The position numbers and the translations under genes are program-made. A model generated the notes under the pieces. It had not been told where the DNA came from, made no database searches, and saw only the letters and a program-made list of their open reading frames with translations. A DNA stretch of 64,000 nt, taken from the NCBI RefSeq assembly GCF_009830125.1, contig NZ_WUPT01000001.1:1178001-1242000 (forward strand), written 5' to 3'. Source of the DNA: Kangsaoukella pontilimi (GTDB taxonomy: Bacteria; Pseudomonadota; Alphaproteobacteria; Rhodobacterales; Rhodobacteraceae). Positions 35,368 through 43,361 of the stretch are shown here, piece after piece. Each line of letters begins with the position of its first letter. Positions within the stretch are counted from its first letter, which is position 1.

Positions 35368-36318
35368 TTAGAAGACGGGCTTGGTGAACTCGCCCATGTT
35401 GTCCTGAGTGATCTTCGGCGTGTCGAAGTAGTTCAGGAACGGAACCTCTTCACCGTTCAGCACGTCGATGGCCGTCTTGAGCGCGGCTTCGGCGTCATCG
35501 ACCGGCGACTGGTAGATCGAACCCCAGTAGTCGCCTGCAGCCATCGCCTCGTAGCCAACCGCAAAGTTGGTGGCGCCGACAAAGATGATGCCGTCACGGC
35601 CAGCGGCCTTGGCGGCGTTCAGCGCGCCCACGCCCATGTTGTCGTCACCGGCATAGACGCCATCAATGTCGTCATACTTGACGAGGAAGGCTTCCATGAC
35701 CTGCTGCGACTTCTCGCGGTTCCAGTCACCCGGCTGCTGGTCAATCTGCTCGACATTCGGGCAGACTTCCGGCAGGCGGTCGTTGAAACCCTGGGCACGT
35801 TCGATGGCCGTGGTATAGCCCGGCTGACCGGTGATGTGCACGACCTTGGCTTCGTTCTCGATGCCCATTTCCTTGAACTTGTCGCACATGATTTCGGCCG
35901 ACCGCGCGCCCTGCGTGATGTTGTCAGGGCCGGAGAACGACTTGACGAAATCGAAGCCCTGCTCGGCGATGTTCGAGTTGGTCACGATCACAGGGATACC
36001 GGCCTGGCTGGCCTTGCGGACGGCGGGAATCACGGCCTCGCCGTTGGTCGGCCAGATGATGATGGCGTCGACTTCCTGCTGGATCAGGTCCTCCATCTGC
36101 GCGATCTGACGGGCAACGTCGCCGCCCGCATCCAGCACGACTGTTTCGACATCGGCGTTCGCCTCTGCAGCAGCGATGAACGCTTTTTCATAGGTTGTCT
36201 GATAGCTGTCGACGCCCACGTTGTTCTGCGTGATGCCGATCTTCATGGTGTCGGCCGAAGCCGCACCGGCGAAAGCGACAAGCGCGGTCGTGGCAGCGAG
36301 TGTGTATCGGATGTTCAT
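35368..36318 (-). CDS. Sugar ABC transporter substrate-binding protein (RbsB-like)
   Basis: This is a 316-residue periplasmic type I binding protein. Residues 1-22 are a signal peptide (TTALVAFAGAASA), and the mature part starts TMKIGITQNNVGVDSYQTTYEKA. LIQQEVDAIIIWPTNGEA and the hinge-side VYAGDDNMGVGAL fit the Peripla_BP_4/RbsB fold. The ribosome site GGGAGGA is good. It is the first gene of the minus-strand importer operon, and its promoter faces that of the HTH-SBP fusion regulator across a 223-base space holding a 48-bp dyad. A strong stem-loop follows its stop. Confidence 0.93.
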   Translation of the reverse strand: MNIRYTLAATTALVAFAGAASADTMKIGITQNNVGVDSYQTTYEKAFIAAAEANADVETVVLDAGGDVARQIAQMEDLIQQEVDAIIIWPTNGEAVIPAVRKASQAGIPVIVTNSNIAEQGFDFVKSFSGPDNITQGARSAEIMCDKFKEMGIENEAKVVHITGQPGYTTAIERAQGFNDRLPEVCPNVEQIDQQPGDWNREKSQQVMEAFLVKYDDIDGVYAGDDNMGVGALNAAKAAGRDGIIFVGATNFAVGYEAMAAGDYWGSIYQSPVDDAEAALKTAIDVLNGEEVPFLNYFDTPKITQDNMGEFTKPVF

Positions 36319-36447
36319 TCAAAGTCCTCCCGGAACTCGATTATAGCTCTTCATCTCCCAGACGCCGAGTGAGGCGTCATTCGGTCGCTCCCAATCGGGC
36401 AAGCGAACACCCATGACCGTGCCGCGTCATCAAGTCCGGCAACGCAT

Positions 36448-36495
36448 CAAAAATATCCGTAATGAACAATTTTATGTCCATTTTGGATATTTTTG
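36448..36495. promoter_or_regulatory. 48-bp symmetric dyad, candidate operator of the divergent promoter
   Basis: CAAAAATATCC (36448-36458) and GGATATTTTTG (36485-36495) are exact inverted repeats of 11 bases. Inside them AATGAACA (36461-36468) and TGTCCATT (36475-36482) match at seven of eight pairs around the same centre (36471.5). Overall 18 of 24 pairs are complementary. It lies 47 bases before the regulator start and about 130 bases before the binding-protein start. Confidence 0.75.
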
Positions 36496-36541
36496 CGATA
36501 CGTCTCGGTTATCACTCTGGACAGTTATGAGGAGCAGCCGA

Positions 36542-38371
36542 ATGAGCGAGTCCCATTCATCCAAATCGAATATCTCGGGAATGCCGCGCGCACGTCGGAC
36601 AACAAAAAGGCCTGCACACGATATGAATGCCTTGGGAGGACAAAGCAAGACGAGCTCCGCTGCGCCCCAGGCGCGGCCCGAAGCGCTCGATGTCCTGGCC
36701 TTCCTCGAAGATTTCAGCGACGAACTTGAGTCCACATTCGACATTATAGGGCCCAACCCGCATCTGCGGATGACGCTGCACCTGCTCCAGGGCCACTTCG
36801 AAGCGCGCACCGTCACCCCGACCTCACTGATCAGCGCCAGCCGCGCGCCCTACGCCACCGCGAACCGGCGCATGAAGGAGATGGTTGAGGAAGGCCTAAT
36901 CGAACAGCGCCCCCGCACCCGGACAGGCAAGAGCTTTTCCATGCATCCAAGCGACAAGCTGCTGTCGCAGTGGATGCAACTGTCCGGACGCCTGAGGCGC
37001 CTTGCCACGACACAGTTCGGCGGCACCGAAGCGGAACAGGAAACACAGGACTACTATTTCGGCGGCAGCTACTCGGCCGCCCAGTCGATCCCGCCCCTCA
37101 GCATCCGGCCCCAGCCGCTCAAGGTACCTGGCGGTGTGCGGGTTCTGGTCCATGGCGACCCGACCTTCATGGTGATGGATACGCTCAAGCGCCAGTTCGA
37201 GCAGGTGATCGGAAGCGATATCAGTCAGCGCGCCTTTTCAATCGACCGGCTGCGCGAAGAGGGCCTGCGCAACGCAGCACGCGACGCAAGCCGCTATGAC
37301 GTGATCGCCGTCGACCTTCCTTGGATTGGCGAATTCGCGTCCAAGAATGTCCTTATGCCGCTCGATCAGGTCATGGACCTCGCGCGCCTTGATCCGGCGG
37401 ATTTCCACACTGCCGGTTGGAAGGCCGCGCATTGGGGGGGCCGTGCTTATGGCGTCCCGGCCCAGACCACTCCCGAGTTGCTGTTCTATCGCCGCGACGT
37501 CTTCGCCAGCGCGGGGCTGGAACCTCCCGCCACAACCGAAGCTCTGCTCCATGCCGCGCGCACGCTTCACGCGCCGCGTCGCGGCATGTACGGCATCGCC
37601 TGGAACGCGGCCCGAGGCACAGCGCTAGGCCATACCGCGCTGATGGCGTTCGCGGATTTCGGGCAACCGGTTCTGGACCTGCCGGAGATCGCCGGCGGCT
37701 TCGACACCGATCATCTGGCCGAGGGTGGCTACCGCGTCACCATCGATACCGAAGCCGGGCTTCGGGCCGCCGAGTTTCTGCTCGAGCTGCTGAAATACTC
37801 GCCGCCCGACATCCTGTCTATGTCCTGGTACGAGCGCGTGCGCCCTTACTCGGCGGGAAGCGTCGCAATGGCCTACGGGTACACGCTGCTTGCTCCCTAT
37901 TTCGAGCTGGACGAGACCTCGCCCGCCTATGGGCAAACCGGCTTCCTGCCGCACCCGGCGGGTCCGGGCGGCAAGCAGATCGCGCCGGTCGGCGGCTATG
38001 TTCTGGGCATCCCCGCCAATCTTGCGCCCGAGCGCGTGCCGGCAGCCGTCGAGGCGCTGACCGTCTTCACTTCGCCCGAGGCTCAGAAACTCTTTGTGCA
38101 GAATGGAAGCCGGACGAACCCGCGCTACTCAGTCGGCGCCGACCCCGAAGTTCGCCGCGCCTCACCCATCTTCGAGGCCGTCGACGCCATGTCCTGGCGT
38201 GACGAGCTTCAGTTCTGGCCGCGCCCGCCGATCCCGGAAATCGGCGGCATCTTCCAGATTTGCGGCGAGGAATTTCACGACATGCTGCGCGGGATTTCGA
38301 CCCCGCGAGAAGCTCTCGCCCGCGCGCAGGAGCGTGCGGATGCGCTGATACGACCGAACCGGTCACCATAA
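36542..38371 (+). CDS. Winged-helix regulator fused to a family-1 solute-binding domain
   Basis: The 609-residue protein has no signal peptide. After a polar leader of about 40 residues, residues of about 70-155 look like a winged-helix/MarR-like domain: RMTLHLLQGHFEARTVTPTS, a recognition-helix-like SRAPYATANRRMKEMVEEGL, then a wing IEQRPRTRTGKSF. From about residue 190 to the end it is a complete extracellular solute-binding protein family 1 domain (VRVLVHGDPTFMVMDTLKRQ, DVIAVDLPWIGEFASKNVL, GGRAYGVPAQTTPELLFYRR, FTSPEAQKLFVQNGSRTNPR). It is therefore likely a cytosolic one-component regulator sensing a sugar-like ligand with a transporter-derived domain. AGGAG at 36530-36534 supports the ATG at 36542. 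It is divergent from the importer operon. Confidence 0.8.
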   Translation: MSESHSSKSNISGMPRARRTTKRPAHDMNALGGQSKTSSAAPQARPEALDVLAFLEDFSDELESTFDIIGPNPHLRMTLHLLQGHFEARTVTPTSLISASRAPYATANRRMKEMVEEGLIEQRPRTRTGKSFSMHPSDKLLSQWMQLSGRLRRLATTQFGGTEAEQETQDYYFGGSYSAAQSIPPLSIRPQPLKVPGGVRVLVHGDPTFMVMDTLKRQFEQVIGSDISQRAFSIDRLREEGLRNAARDASRYDVIAVDLPWIGEFASKNVLMPLDQVMDLARLDPADFHTAGWKAAHWGGRAYGVPAQTTPELLFYRRDVFASAGLEPPATTEALLHAARTLHAPRRGMYGIAWNAARGTALGHTALMAFADFGQPVLDLPEIAGGFDTDHLAEGGYRVTIDTEAGLRAAEFLLELLKYSPPDILSMSWYERVRPYSAGSVAMAYGYTLLAPYFELDETSPAYGQTGFLPHPAGPGGKQIAPVGGYVLGIPANLAPERVPAAVEALTVFTSPEAQKLFVQNGSRTNPRYSVGADPEVRRASPIFEAVDAMSWRDELQFWPRPPIPEIGGIFQICGEEFHDMLRGISTPREALARAQERADALIRPNRSP

Positions 38372-38390
38372 TACCAAAGGAGGAGAGATC

Positions 38391-39200
38391 ATGGACCCCA
38401 ATCGCTTGAAAGGTAAGAACATTCTGATCACCGGTGCCGCGCGCGGCATGGGCGCGGCCAATGCCGAGGCCTTCGCCGCTCAGGGCGCCAATGTGTGCCT
38501 TGGGGACCTCGATCTCGATGAAGCGCAAAGCGTAGCCGACCGCATCAACGCTGCCGGGAACGGCAAGGCCGTAGCGGTCAAGATGGACGTGACCAAGCGC
38601 GAGGACAACGCCGCAGCCGTGGCCGCCACCGTCGACGCGTTTGGCTCGATCAACGTTGGTCTGTTCAACGCAGGCCTGAACAAGCCCCGGTTCTTCATGG
38701 ATATCGACGAAGACAACTGGGACATGATCATGAACGTCAACACCAAGGCGATGTGGCTGGGCATGCAGGAAACCGCCCGCCAGATGATCAAGCAGGGCCC
38801 GATGGAGGATCATCCCTACAAACTGATCAACGTGGGCTCGATCGCCTCGCGGAAGCCGCTGGTCGACGTGACGGTCTACTGCACCTCGAAATACGGCTGT
38901 CTTGCGCTGACCGAATGCGGCGCGCTTGGCCTCGCCGAACACAACATCACGGTCAACGGCTACGCGCCCGGCGTCGTCGTCACGCCGCTTTGGGAGCAGC
39001 TCGACAAGGACCTGGTCGAGATCGGCTTCAAGGAGCGCGCAGGCCAGGCCTATGACGACATCGTCGAGAACAACCTCGTCATCAAGCGTGTGTCGTACCC
39101 CAAGGACATCGTGGGCACCGCCTCGTTCCTCGCGTCCGACGACAGCGACTACATGACCGGTCAGATGATCTCGGTCGATGGCGGCTGGGTGACGAAGTAA
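38391..39200 (+). CDS. SDR family oxidoreductase
   Basis: This is a 269-residue classical SDR with TGAARGMGAANAEAF at the cofactor site and an NAGLNKP loop where most SDRs have NNAG (the preceding residue is Phe). The catalytic pair is in YCTSKYGCLALTE, and it ends SDYMTGQMISVDGG. It is a paralogue of the SDR at 34474-35271. It follows the fusion regulator after 19 bases with an AGGAGGAG ribosome site, so it starts the catabolic part of the plus-strand unit. It is probably a sugar or sugar-alcohol dehydrogenase; the substrate is not readable. Confidence 0.87.
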   Translation: MDPNRLKGKNILITGAARGMGAANAEAFAAQGANVCLGDLDLDEAQSVADRINAAGNGKAVAVKMDVTKREDNAAAVAATVDAFGSINVGLFNAGLNKPRFFMDIDEDNWDMIMNVNTKAMWLGMQETARQMIKQGPMEDHPYKLINVGSIASRKPLVDVTVYCTSKYGCLALTECGALGLAEHNITVNGYAPGVVVTPLWEQLDKDLVEIGFKERAGQAYDDIVENNLVIKRVSYPKDIVGTASFLASDDSDYMTGQMISVDGGWVTK

Positions 39201-39269
39201 CGCCGCCTCACAGCCTGAACACTCACACAACAGACGGGTGCGCCGGATCGCACCCCAAAGGAGCACCGC

Positions 39270-40568
39270 ATGTCACGCGCACTGATGCCCAATATGCTTA
39301 CCCCCCAGGATCTCGAACCGAACTGGGAATGGCGCGACCGCCTTCCCGCCTGGGGGCACAGCTCGGTCGATTTCGAACGCCGGATCGACCATGACCGCCT
39401 GCGCCGCTACCGGCTGGCCCGGACGCGGCAGTCTTTGCAGAACTCGAACGCCGGTTCGCTTCTGCTCTTCGACGTCAACAACATCCGCTACGTCTCGGCC
39501 ACCAAGATCGGCGAGTGGGAACGGGACAAGATGTGCCGCTTCTGCCTCCTGACCGGCGATGACAGCCCCTATGTCTGGGACTTCGGCTCGGCCGCCGTGC
39601 ACCATCAGCGCTATTCAGACTGGCTGGAGCCGGACCACTGCCTTGCCGGCGTCGTGGGTATGCGCGGGACGATCCCGCCCGACTTCGGCCTGATGCAGAA
39701 ATACGCCAAGATGATCGCGCAGCTCATCAAGGACGCCGGTATGGCCGACATGCCGGTCGGCGTCGACTATGCCGAAACGGCGATGTTCCACGCCCTTCGC
39801 GAAGAAGGCATTCAGGTCGTCGACGGTCAGCAGATCATGCTGGCAGCGCGCGAGATCAAGAACTGGGACGAAATCCAGCTTCTGACGCAGGCGGCCAGCA
39901 TGGTCGATGGCGTCTATCACATGATCTACGAAGAGCTGAAACCGGGCGTGCGCGAGAACGACATCGTCGCGCTGTCGAACAAGATGCTCTATGAGATGGG
40001 CTCGGACGATGTCGAGGCGATCAACGCCATCTCGGGCGAGCGCTGCAACCCGCACCCGCACAACTTCACGGATCGCTATTTCCGTCCTGGCGATCAGGCC
40101 TTCTTCGATATTCTCCAGTCTTATCAGGGATATCGGACGTGTTATTACAGGACGTTCAACATCGGGCGCGCCACGCCCTCGCAGAACGACGCTTATGTGA
40201 AGGCGCGGGAATGGATCGACGCCTCGATCGAGATGATCAAACCGGGCGTCACAACCGACAAGGTGGCCGAGGTCTGGCCAACCGCTGAAAGCCTCGGTTT
40301 CCCGAACGAGGACGCCGCCTTCGGCCTTCAATTCGGACACGGTCTGGGGCTGGCGCTCCATGAGCGGCCCATCATCAGCCGTGCGATCAGCCTCGATCAC
40401 CCGATGGAGATCCAGACCGGAATGGTCTTCGCGCTGGAGACCTACTGCCCTGCAACCGACGGCTACTCCGCCGCACGGATCGAGGAAGAGGTGGTCGTGA
40501 CCGAAAACGGCTGCGAGGTCATCTCGCTCTTCCCGGCGGAAGAACTGCCCATCGCGAACCGTTACTGA
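39270..40568 (+). CDS. M24 (creatinase/prolidase) fold protein with an altered metal site
   Basis: This is a 432-residue pita-bread fold protein of the aminopeptidase P/creatinase family. The N-terminal domain has LLLFDVNNIRYVSA and the catalytic domain runs from residue 190 or so. Of the five usual metal ligands, Asp280 (FFDI), His357 (FGHGLGL), Glu390 (FALETYCP) and Glu405 (ARIEEEVVV) are present. The second Asp, normally in SDxTRTF, is Cys291 in TCYYRTF. This suggests a changed or absent metal centre, as in creatinase, which works without metal. DMSP lyase DddP has the same fold but needs three Asp residues, so it is not DddP. It lies in a sugar-acid operon where no peptidase is expected. 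Confidence 0.75.
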   Translation: MSRALMPNMLTPQDLEPNWEWRDRLPAWGHSSVDFERRIDHDRLRRYRLARTRQSLQNSNAGSLLLFDVNNIRYVSATKIGEWERDKMCRFCLLTGDDSPYVWDFGSAAVHHQRYSDWLEPDHCLAGVVGMRGTIPPDFGLMQKYAKMIAQLIKDAGMADMPVGVDYAETAMFHALREEGIQVVDGQQIMLAAREIKNWDEIQLLTQAASMVDGVYHMIYEELKPGVRENDIVALSNKMLYEMGSDDVEAINAISGERCNPHPHNFTDRYFRPGDQAFFDILQSYQGYRTCYYRTFNIGRATPSQNDAYVKAREWIDASIEMIKPGVTTDKVAEVWPTAESLGFPNEDAAFGLQFGHGLGLALHERPIISRAISLDHPMEIQTGMVFALETYCPATDGYSAARIEEEVVVTENGCEVISLFPAEELPIANRY

Positions 40569-40570
40569 CG

Positions 40571-41335
40571 ATGGCAAATCCGTTCGACCTGACGGGCCGC
40601 AAGGCCCTTGTCACCGGCGGCGCGACCGGCATCGGCGAGGGCATTGCCCTCGGCCTTGCCGCCGCCGGGGCCGATGTGGCGCTGACCTATCGAAGCCACC
40701 AGCCCGAAGAGACCATTGCCAAGATCGAGGCATTGGGCCGAAAGGCGGCCGCAGTCCGCGCCGATTTCTCCGGCATGGACGAGGACGCGGCAGCCGAAGT
40801 CGTAGGCTTTGCCGCCGACGCGCTCGGCGGCCTCGATATCCTCGTCAACAATGCCGGAATCATCCACCGCGAAGACTCGGACAAGATGCCGCTCGACGAC
40901 TGGCGGCGCGTGCTGGACGTGAACCTCGACTCGGTCTGGCTCTTGTCGCAGGCGGCCGGCCAGAGGATGCTGGCGCAGGGCTCGGGCAAGATCGTCACCG
41001 TGTCTTCGGTTCTGGGCACGCAAGGCGGGCTTCGCGTCCCGGCCTATGCCTCGTCGAAACACGCCGTGATCGGCCTGACCAAGGCGCTCTGCAATGAATG
41101 GGCGGGACGCGGCGTGAACGTAAATGCCATCGCGCCCGGTTATACCGCCACCGACAACACGCAGGCGCTCAGGGATGACCCCGACCGCTCGAAAGCGCTG
41201 CTGGAACGCATTCCCGCCGGGCGCTTCGCCGATCCTTCCGAAATCGCCGGTGCCGCCGTGTTCCTCTGCTCCGACGCCGCCGCCTATTGCCATGGCAGCG
41301 TCGTGACCGTGGACGGCGGCTGGCTGGCACGCTGA
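40571..41335 (+). CDS. kduD: SDR oxidoreductase, KduD-like
   Basis: This is a 254-residue SDR resembling 2-dehydro-3-deoxy-D-gluconate 5-dehydrogenase (KduD) and gluconate 5-dehydrogenases. It has TGGATGIGEGIALGL, an ADFSGMDEDAA segment of the KduD type, VNNAGIIHRED, catalytic YASSK and SVVTVDGGW. It begins two bases after the M24-fold gene's stop and lies ten bases before the next SDR gene. It probably interconverts keto and hydroxy forms of a deoxy sugar acid. The precise substrate is inferred by resemblance only. Confidence 0.8.
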   Translation: MANPFDLTGRKALVTGGATGIGEGIALGLAAAGADVALTYRSHQPEETIAKIEALGRKAAAVRADFSGMDEDAAAEVVGFAADALGGLDILVNNAGIIHREDSDKMPLDDWRRVLDVNLDSVWLLSQAAGQRMLAQGSGKIVTVSSVLGTQGGLRVPAYASSKHAVIGLTKALCNEWAGRGVNVNAIAPGYTATDNTQALRDDPDRSKALLERIPAGRFADPSEIAGAAVFLCSDAAAYCHGSVVTVDGGWLAR

Positions 41336-41344
41336 GAGGAGCTC

Positions 41345-42091
41345 ATGACACATTCGCTGACAGGAAAAACCGCACTGGTGACCGCCGCCGGTAATGGCAT
41401 CGGTCGCGCCGCATCCGAAGCGATGGCCGCGCTCGGCGCGAAAGTCATCGCGACCGATATCGACGGGGACGCCGTCAAGGACCTCGCCGCATCATCGGAC
41501 GGCCGGATCGAAGCGCACAGGCTCGACGTGCTGGATGCCGACGCGGTTGCGGCCCTTGTCGCAGCCTCGCCCAAGATCGACATTCTGGTGAACTGCGCGG
41601 GCTGGGTTCACGACGGCAGCATTCTGGACTGCGACGAGGCCGCCTGGGACCGCTCGTTCGACTTGAATGCAAAGGCGATGTACCGGATCACCAAGGCCGT
41701 TCTGCCGGGAATGCTCGACGGCGGCGGCGGCTCGATCGTCAACATCGCCTCTATCGTGTCGAGCCTGAAGGGCGCACCGAACCGCTTCGCCTATGGCGCA
41801 TCAAAAGCTGCAATCATCGGCATGACGAAGGCCATCGCAGCGGACTTCGTCAAGGATGGCATCCGGTGCAACGCGATCTGCCCCGGCACCGTGGAAAGCC
41901 CCTCCCTGAAAGAGCGGCTGGCAGCCACCGGCGACTATGACCAGGCCCTGGCCCAGTTCCGGGCGCGTCAGCCGATGGGCCGTCTCGGCCAGCCCGAGGA
42001 GATCGCCGAGATGGTGTGTTATCTCGCCGGTGACCTGTCAGCCTTCACCACGGGTCAGGCCTTTGCCATCGACGGTGGGTGGTCGACCTGA
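41345..42091 (+). CDS. SDR oxidoreductase, candidate 2-keto-3-deoxy-aldonate dehydrogenase
   Basis: This is a 248-residue SDR resembling 2-keto-3-deoxy-L-fuconate 4-dehydrogenase and the related DHRS6/BDH2 enzymes: TAAGNGIGRAASEAMA, the VNCAGWVHDGSILDCDEAAWD segment, YGASKAAIIGMTKAIAADFV and RCNAICPGTVESPSL. The paralogue at 61485-62216 shares the last two blocks almost unchanged. This enzyme would make the 2,4-diketo acid that the FAH-family hydrolase (30050) splits into pyruvate and L-lactate. Its TGA overlaps the ATG of the lactate-dehydrogenase-like gene. Confidence 0.85.
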   Translation: MTHSLTGKTALVTAAGNGIGRAASEAMAALGAKVIATDIDGDAVKDLAASSDGRIEAHRLDVLDADAVAALVAASPKIDILVNCAGWVHDGSILDCDEAAWDRSFDLNAKAMYRITKAVLPGMLDGGGGSIVNIASIVSSLKGAPNRFAYGASKAAIIGMTKAIAADFVKDGIRCNAICPGTVESPSLKERLAATGDYDQALAQFRARQPMGRLGQPEEIAEMVCYLAGDLSAFTTGQAFAIDGGWST

Positions 42092-43233
42092 TGCGACTGG
42101 ACCGGGCGGCCTCAATCGACGACCTGCGGCAGATGGCCAAGCGGCGCATTCCGCGTTTCGCCTTCGACCTCGTCGATGGCGGCGCGGAATCCGAGCGGAA
42201 CCTTCGCCGCAACTCCGAGGCGTTCGAGGACGTTCAACTCACGCCCCGCTATATGGTCGACGTCTCGAAGCTCGACACCGAAACCGAGCTTTTCGGCCAG
42301 CGCTTTGCCCTCCCCTTCGGCATGGCGCCCATCGGAATGCTGAACGCCTTCTGGCCGGGTGCAGACCTGATCCTCGCCCGCCTCTGCGCGCGCGAGAACA
42401 TCCCCTACGTGGCCAGTTCCGCCGCCTCGACCACGCTCGAACGGCTCGCCGAGGCGGCGGACGGAAACGGCTGGTTCCAGCTCTACGTCTCGGGGGATGA
42501 CAGCGTAACTGAGGGCCTCGTCTCGCGGGCCGAGGCAGCGGGCTATCCGGTAATGATGGTCACGGCCGACGTACCCGCCGCCGGGAAACGCGACCGCGAC
42601 ATCCGAAATCAACTGTCCGTCCCCTTCAAGATAACACCGGACGTTCTGATCCAATTGATGCAGAACCCCACCTGGACGCTCGCAAGCCTGCGCGACGGAA
42701 AACCAAACATCGCCAATTACGCCGACCTGCTGAAAAGCGCGACCTCCTACGCCGATGTTCAGAAAACCCTGATCACAGCCAGGTTCACATGGGACGACCT
42801 CGCGCGGCTCCGCGACCGCTGGAAGGGTAAACTGATCGTGAAAGGCATTCTTCACCCCGACGACGCCACCCGTTGCGCCGAGATCGGTTGCGACGGAATC
42901 GTCGTTTCCAATCACGGCGGACGGCAGGTGGCTTTCGGACCTCCGACGATCGAAGCACTTCCCGCCATTGCAAAGGCGCTGGAAGGCCGGATGAAGATCC
43001 TCCTCGACAGCGGCATTCGCCGCGGCGCCGACCTGATGCGCGCCAAGGCACTTGGGGCGGACTTTGCTCTGGCGGGTCGCGCATTGGCTTTCGGCGTCGG
43101 CGCCGGGGGCGCAGCGGGCGCGGATCGCGCCATGGAGATCCTCAAGCTCGAGCTGGACAGAGCCCTCGGGCAATTGGGCGCGCCCTCCTTCGGCGCTGTC
43201 GGTCCCTGGGCGCTCTCCCACCCGCCTGCCTGA
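42091..43233 (+). CDS. FMN-dependent alpha-hydroxy acid dehydrogenase (L-lactate dehydrogenase-like)
   Basis: This 380-residue flavoenzyme belongs to the LldD/glycolate oxidase/mandelate dehydrogenase family. Segments include RIPRFAFDLVDGGAESERNL, LPFGMAPIGMLNAFWPGADL, WFQLYVSGDD, KGILHPDDATRCAEIGCDG, VSNHGGRQ (catalytic His and substrate-binding Arg) and DSGIRRGADLMRAKALGA. The ATG at 42091 overlaps the previous stop (TGATG), and a GTG four codons upstream is an alternative. L-lactate is the expected product of the diketo-deoxy-fuconate/rhamnonate route, so oxidation of L-lactate to pyruvate is the likely role. It ends the plus-strand sugar unit. Confidence 0.88.
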   Translation: MRLDRAASIDDLRQMAKRRIPRFAFDLVDGGAESERNLRRNSEAFEDVQLTPRYMVDVSKLDTETELFGQRFALPFGMAPIGMLNAFWPGADLILARLCARENIPYVASSAASTTLERLAEAADGNGWFQLYVSGDDSVTEGLVSRAEAAGYPVMMVTADVPAAGKRDRDIRNQLSVPFKITPDVLIQLMQNPTWTLASLRDGKPNIANYADLLKSATSYADVQKTLITARFTWDDLARLRDRWKGKLIVKGILHPDDATRCAEIGCDGIVVSNHGGRQVAFGPPTIEALPAIAKALEGRMKILLDSGIRRGADLMRAKALGADFALAGRALAFGVGAGGAAGADRAMEILKLELDRALGQLGAPSFGAVGPWALSHPPA

Positions 43234-43269
43234 TCCTGCATTCCAAATTCTCTGCAACATCAACGTCAT

Positions 43270-43290
43270 GCCGTCTTTTTAGGCGGCTTT
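43270..43290 (+). terminator. Weak hairpin after the sugar-acid unit
   Basis: GCCGTC (43270-43275), loop TTTTTA and GGCGGC (43282-43287) form a six-pair stem with one G-U pair, followed by TTT. It is the only terminator-like structure between the lactate dehydrogenase-like gene and the ROK gene. Confidence 0.4.
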
Positions 43291-43335
43291 GTCGGACGAA
43301 CGCTCAAATCGCTTGCTCGAATCATACTTTCATGA

Positions 43336-43361
43336 GTTATTAACTAACTGATGGTTATTAA
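43336..43361 (+). repeat. Direct repeat GTTATTAA around the ROK start codon
   Basis: GTTATTAA occurs at 43336-43343 and again at 43354-43361, an 18-base spacing, with the ATG of the ROK gene (43351) between them. The AT-rich block could be an autoregulatory site, which would let the regulator block its own translation or transcription start. Confidence 0.35.

Noticed and set aside
34729-36372. A 547-codon plus-strand open frame
   Set aside because: It lies opposite the SDR and RbsB-like genes, whose signal peptide, motifs and ribosome sites are convincing.
39270-40568. DMSP lyase DddP
   Set aside because: Same M24 fold and a likely marine host, but two of the three Asp metal ligands expected in DddP are Leu and Cys here, and the local sequence differs.
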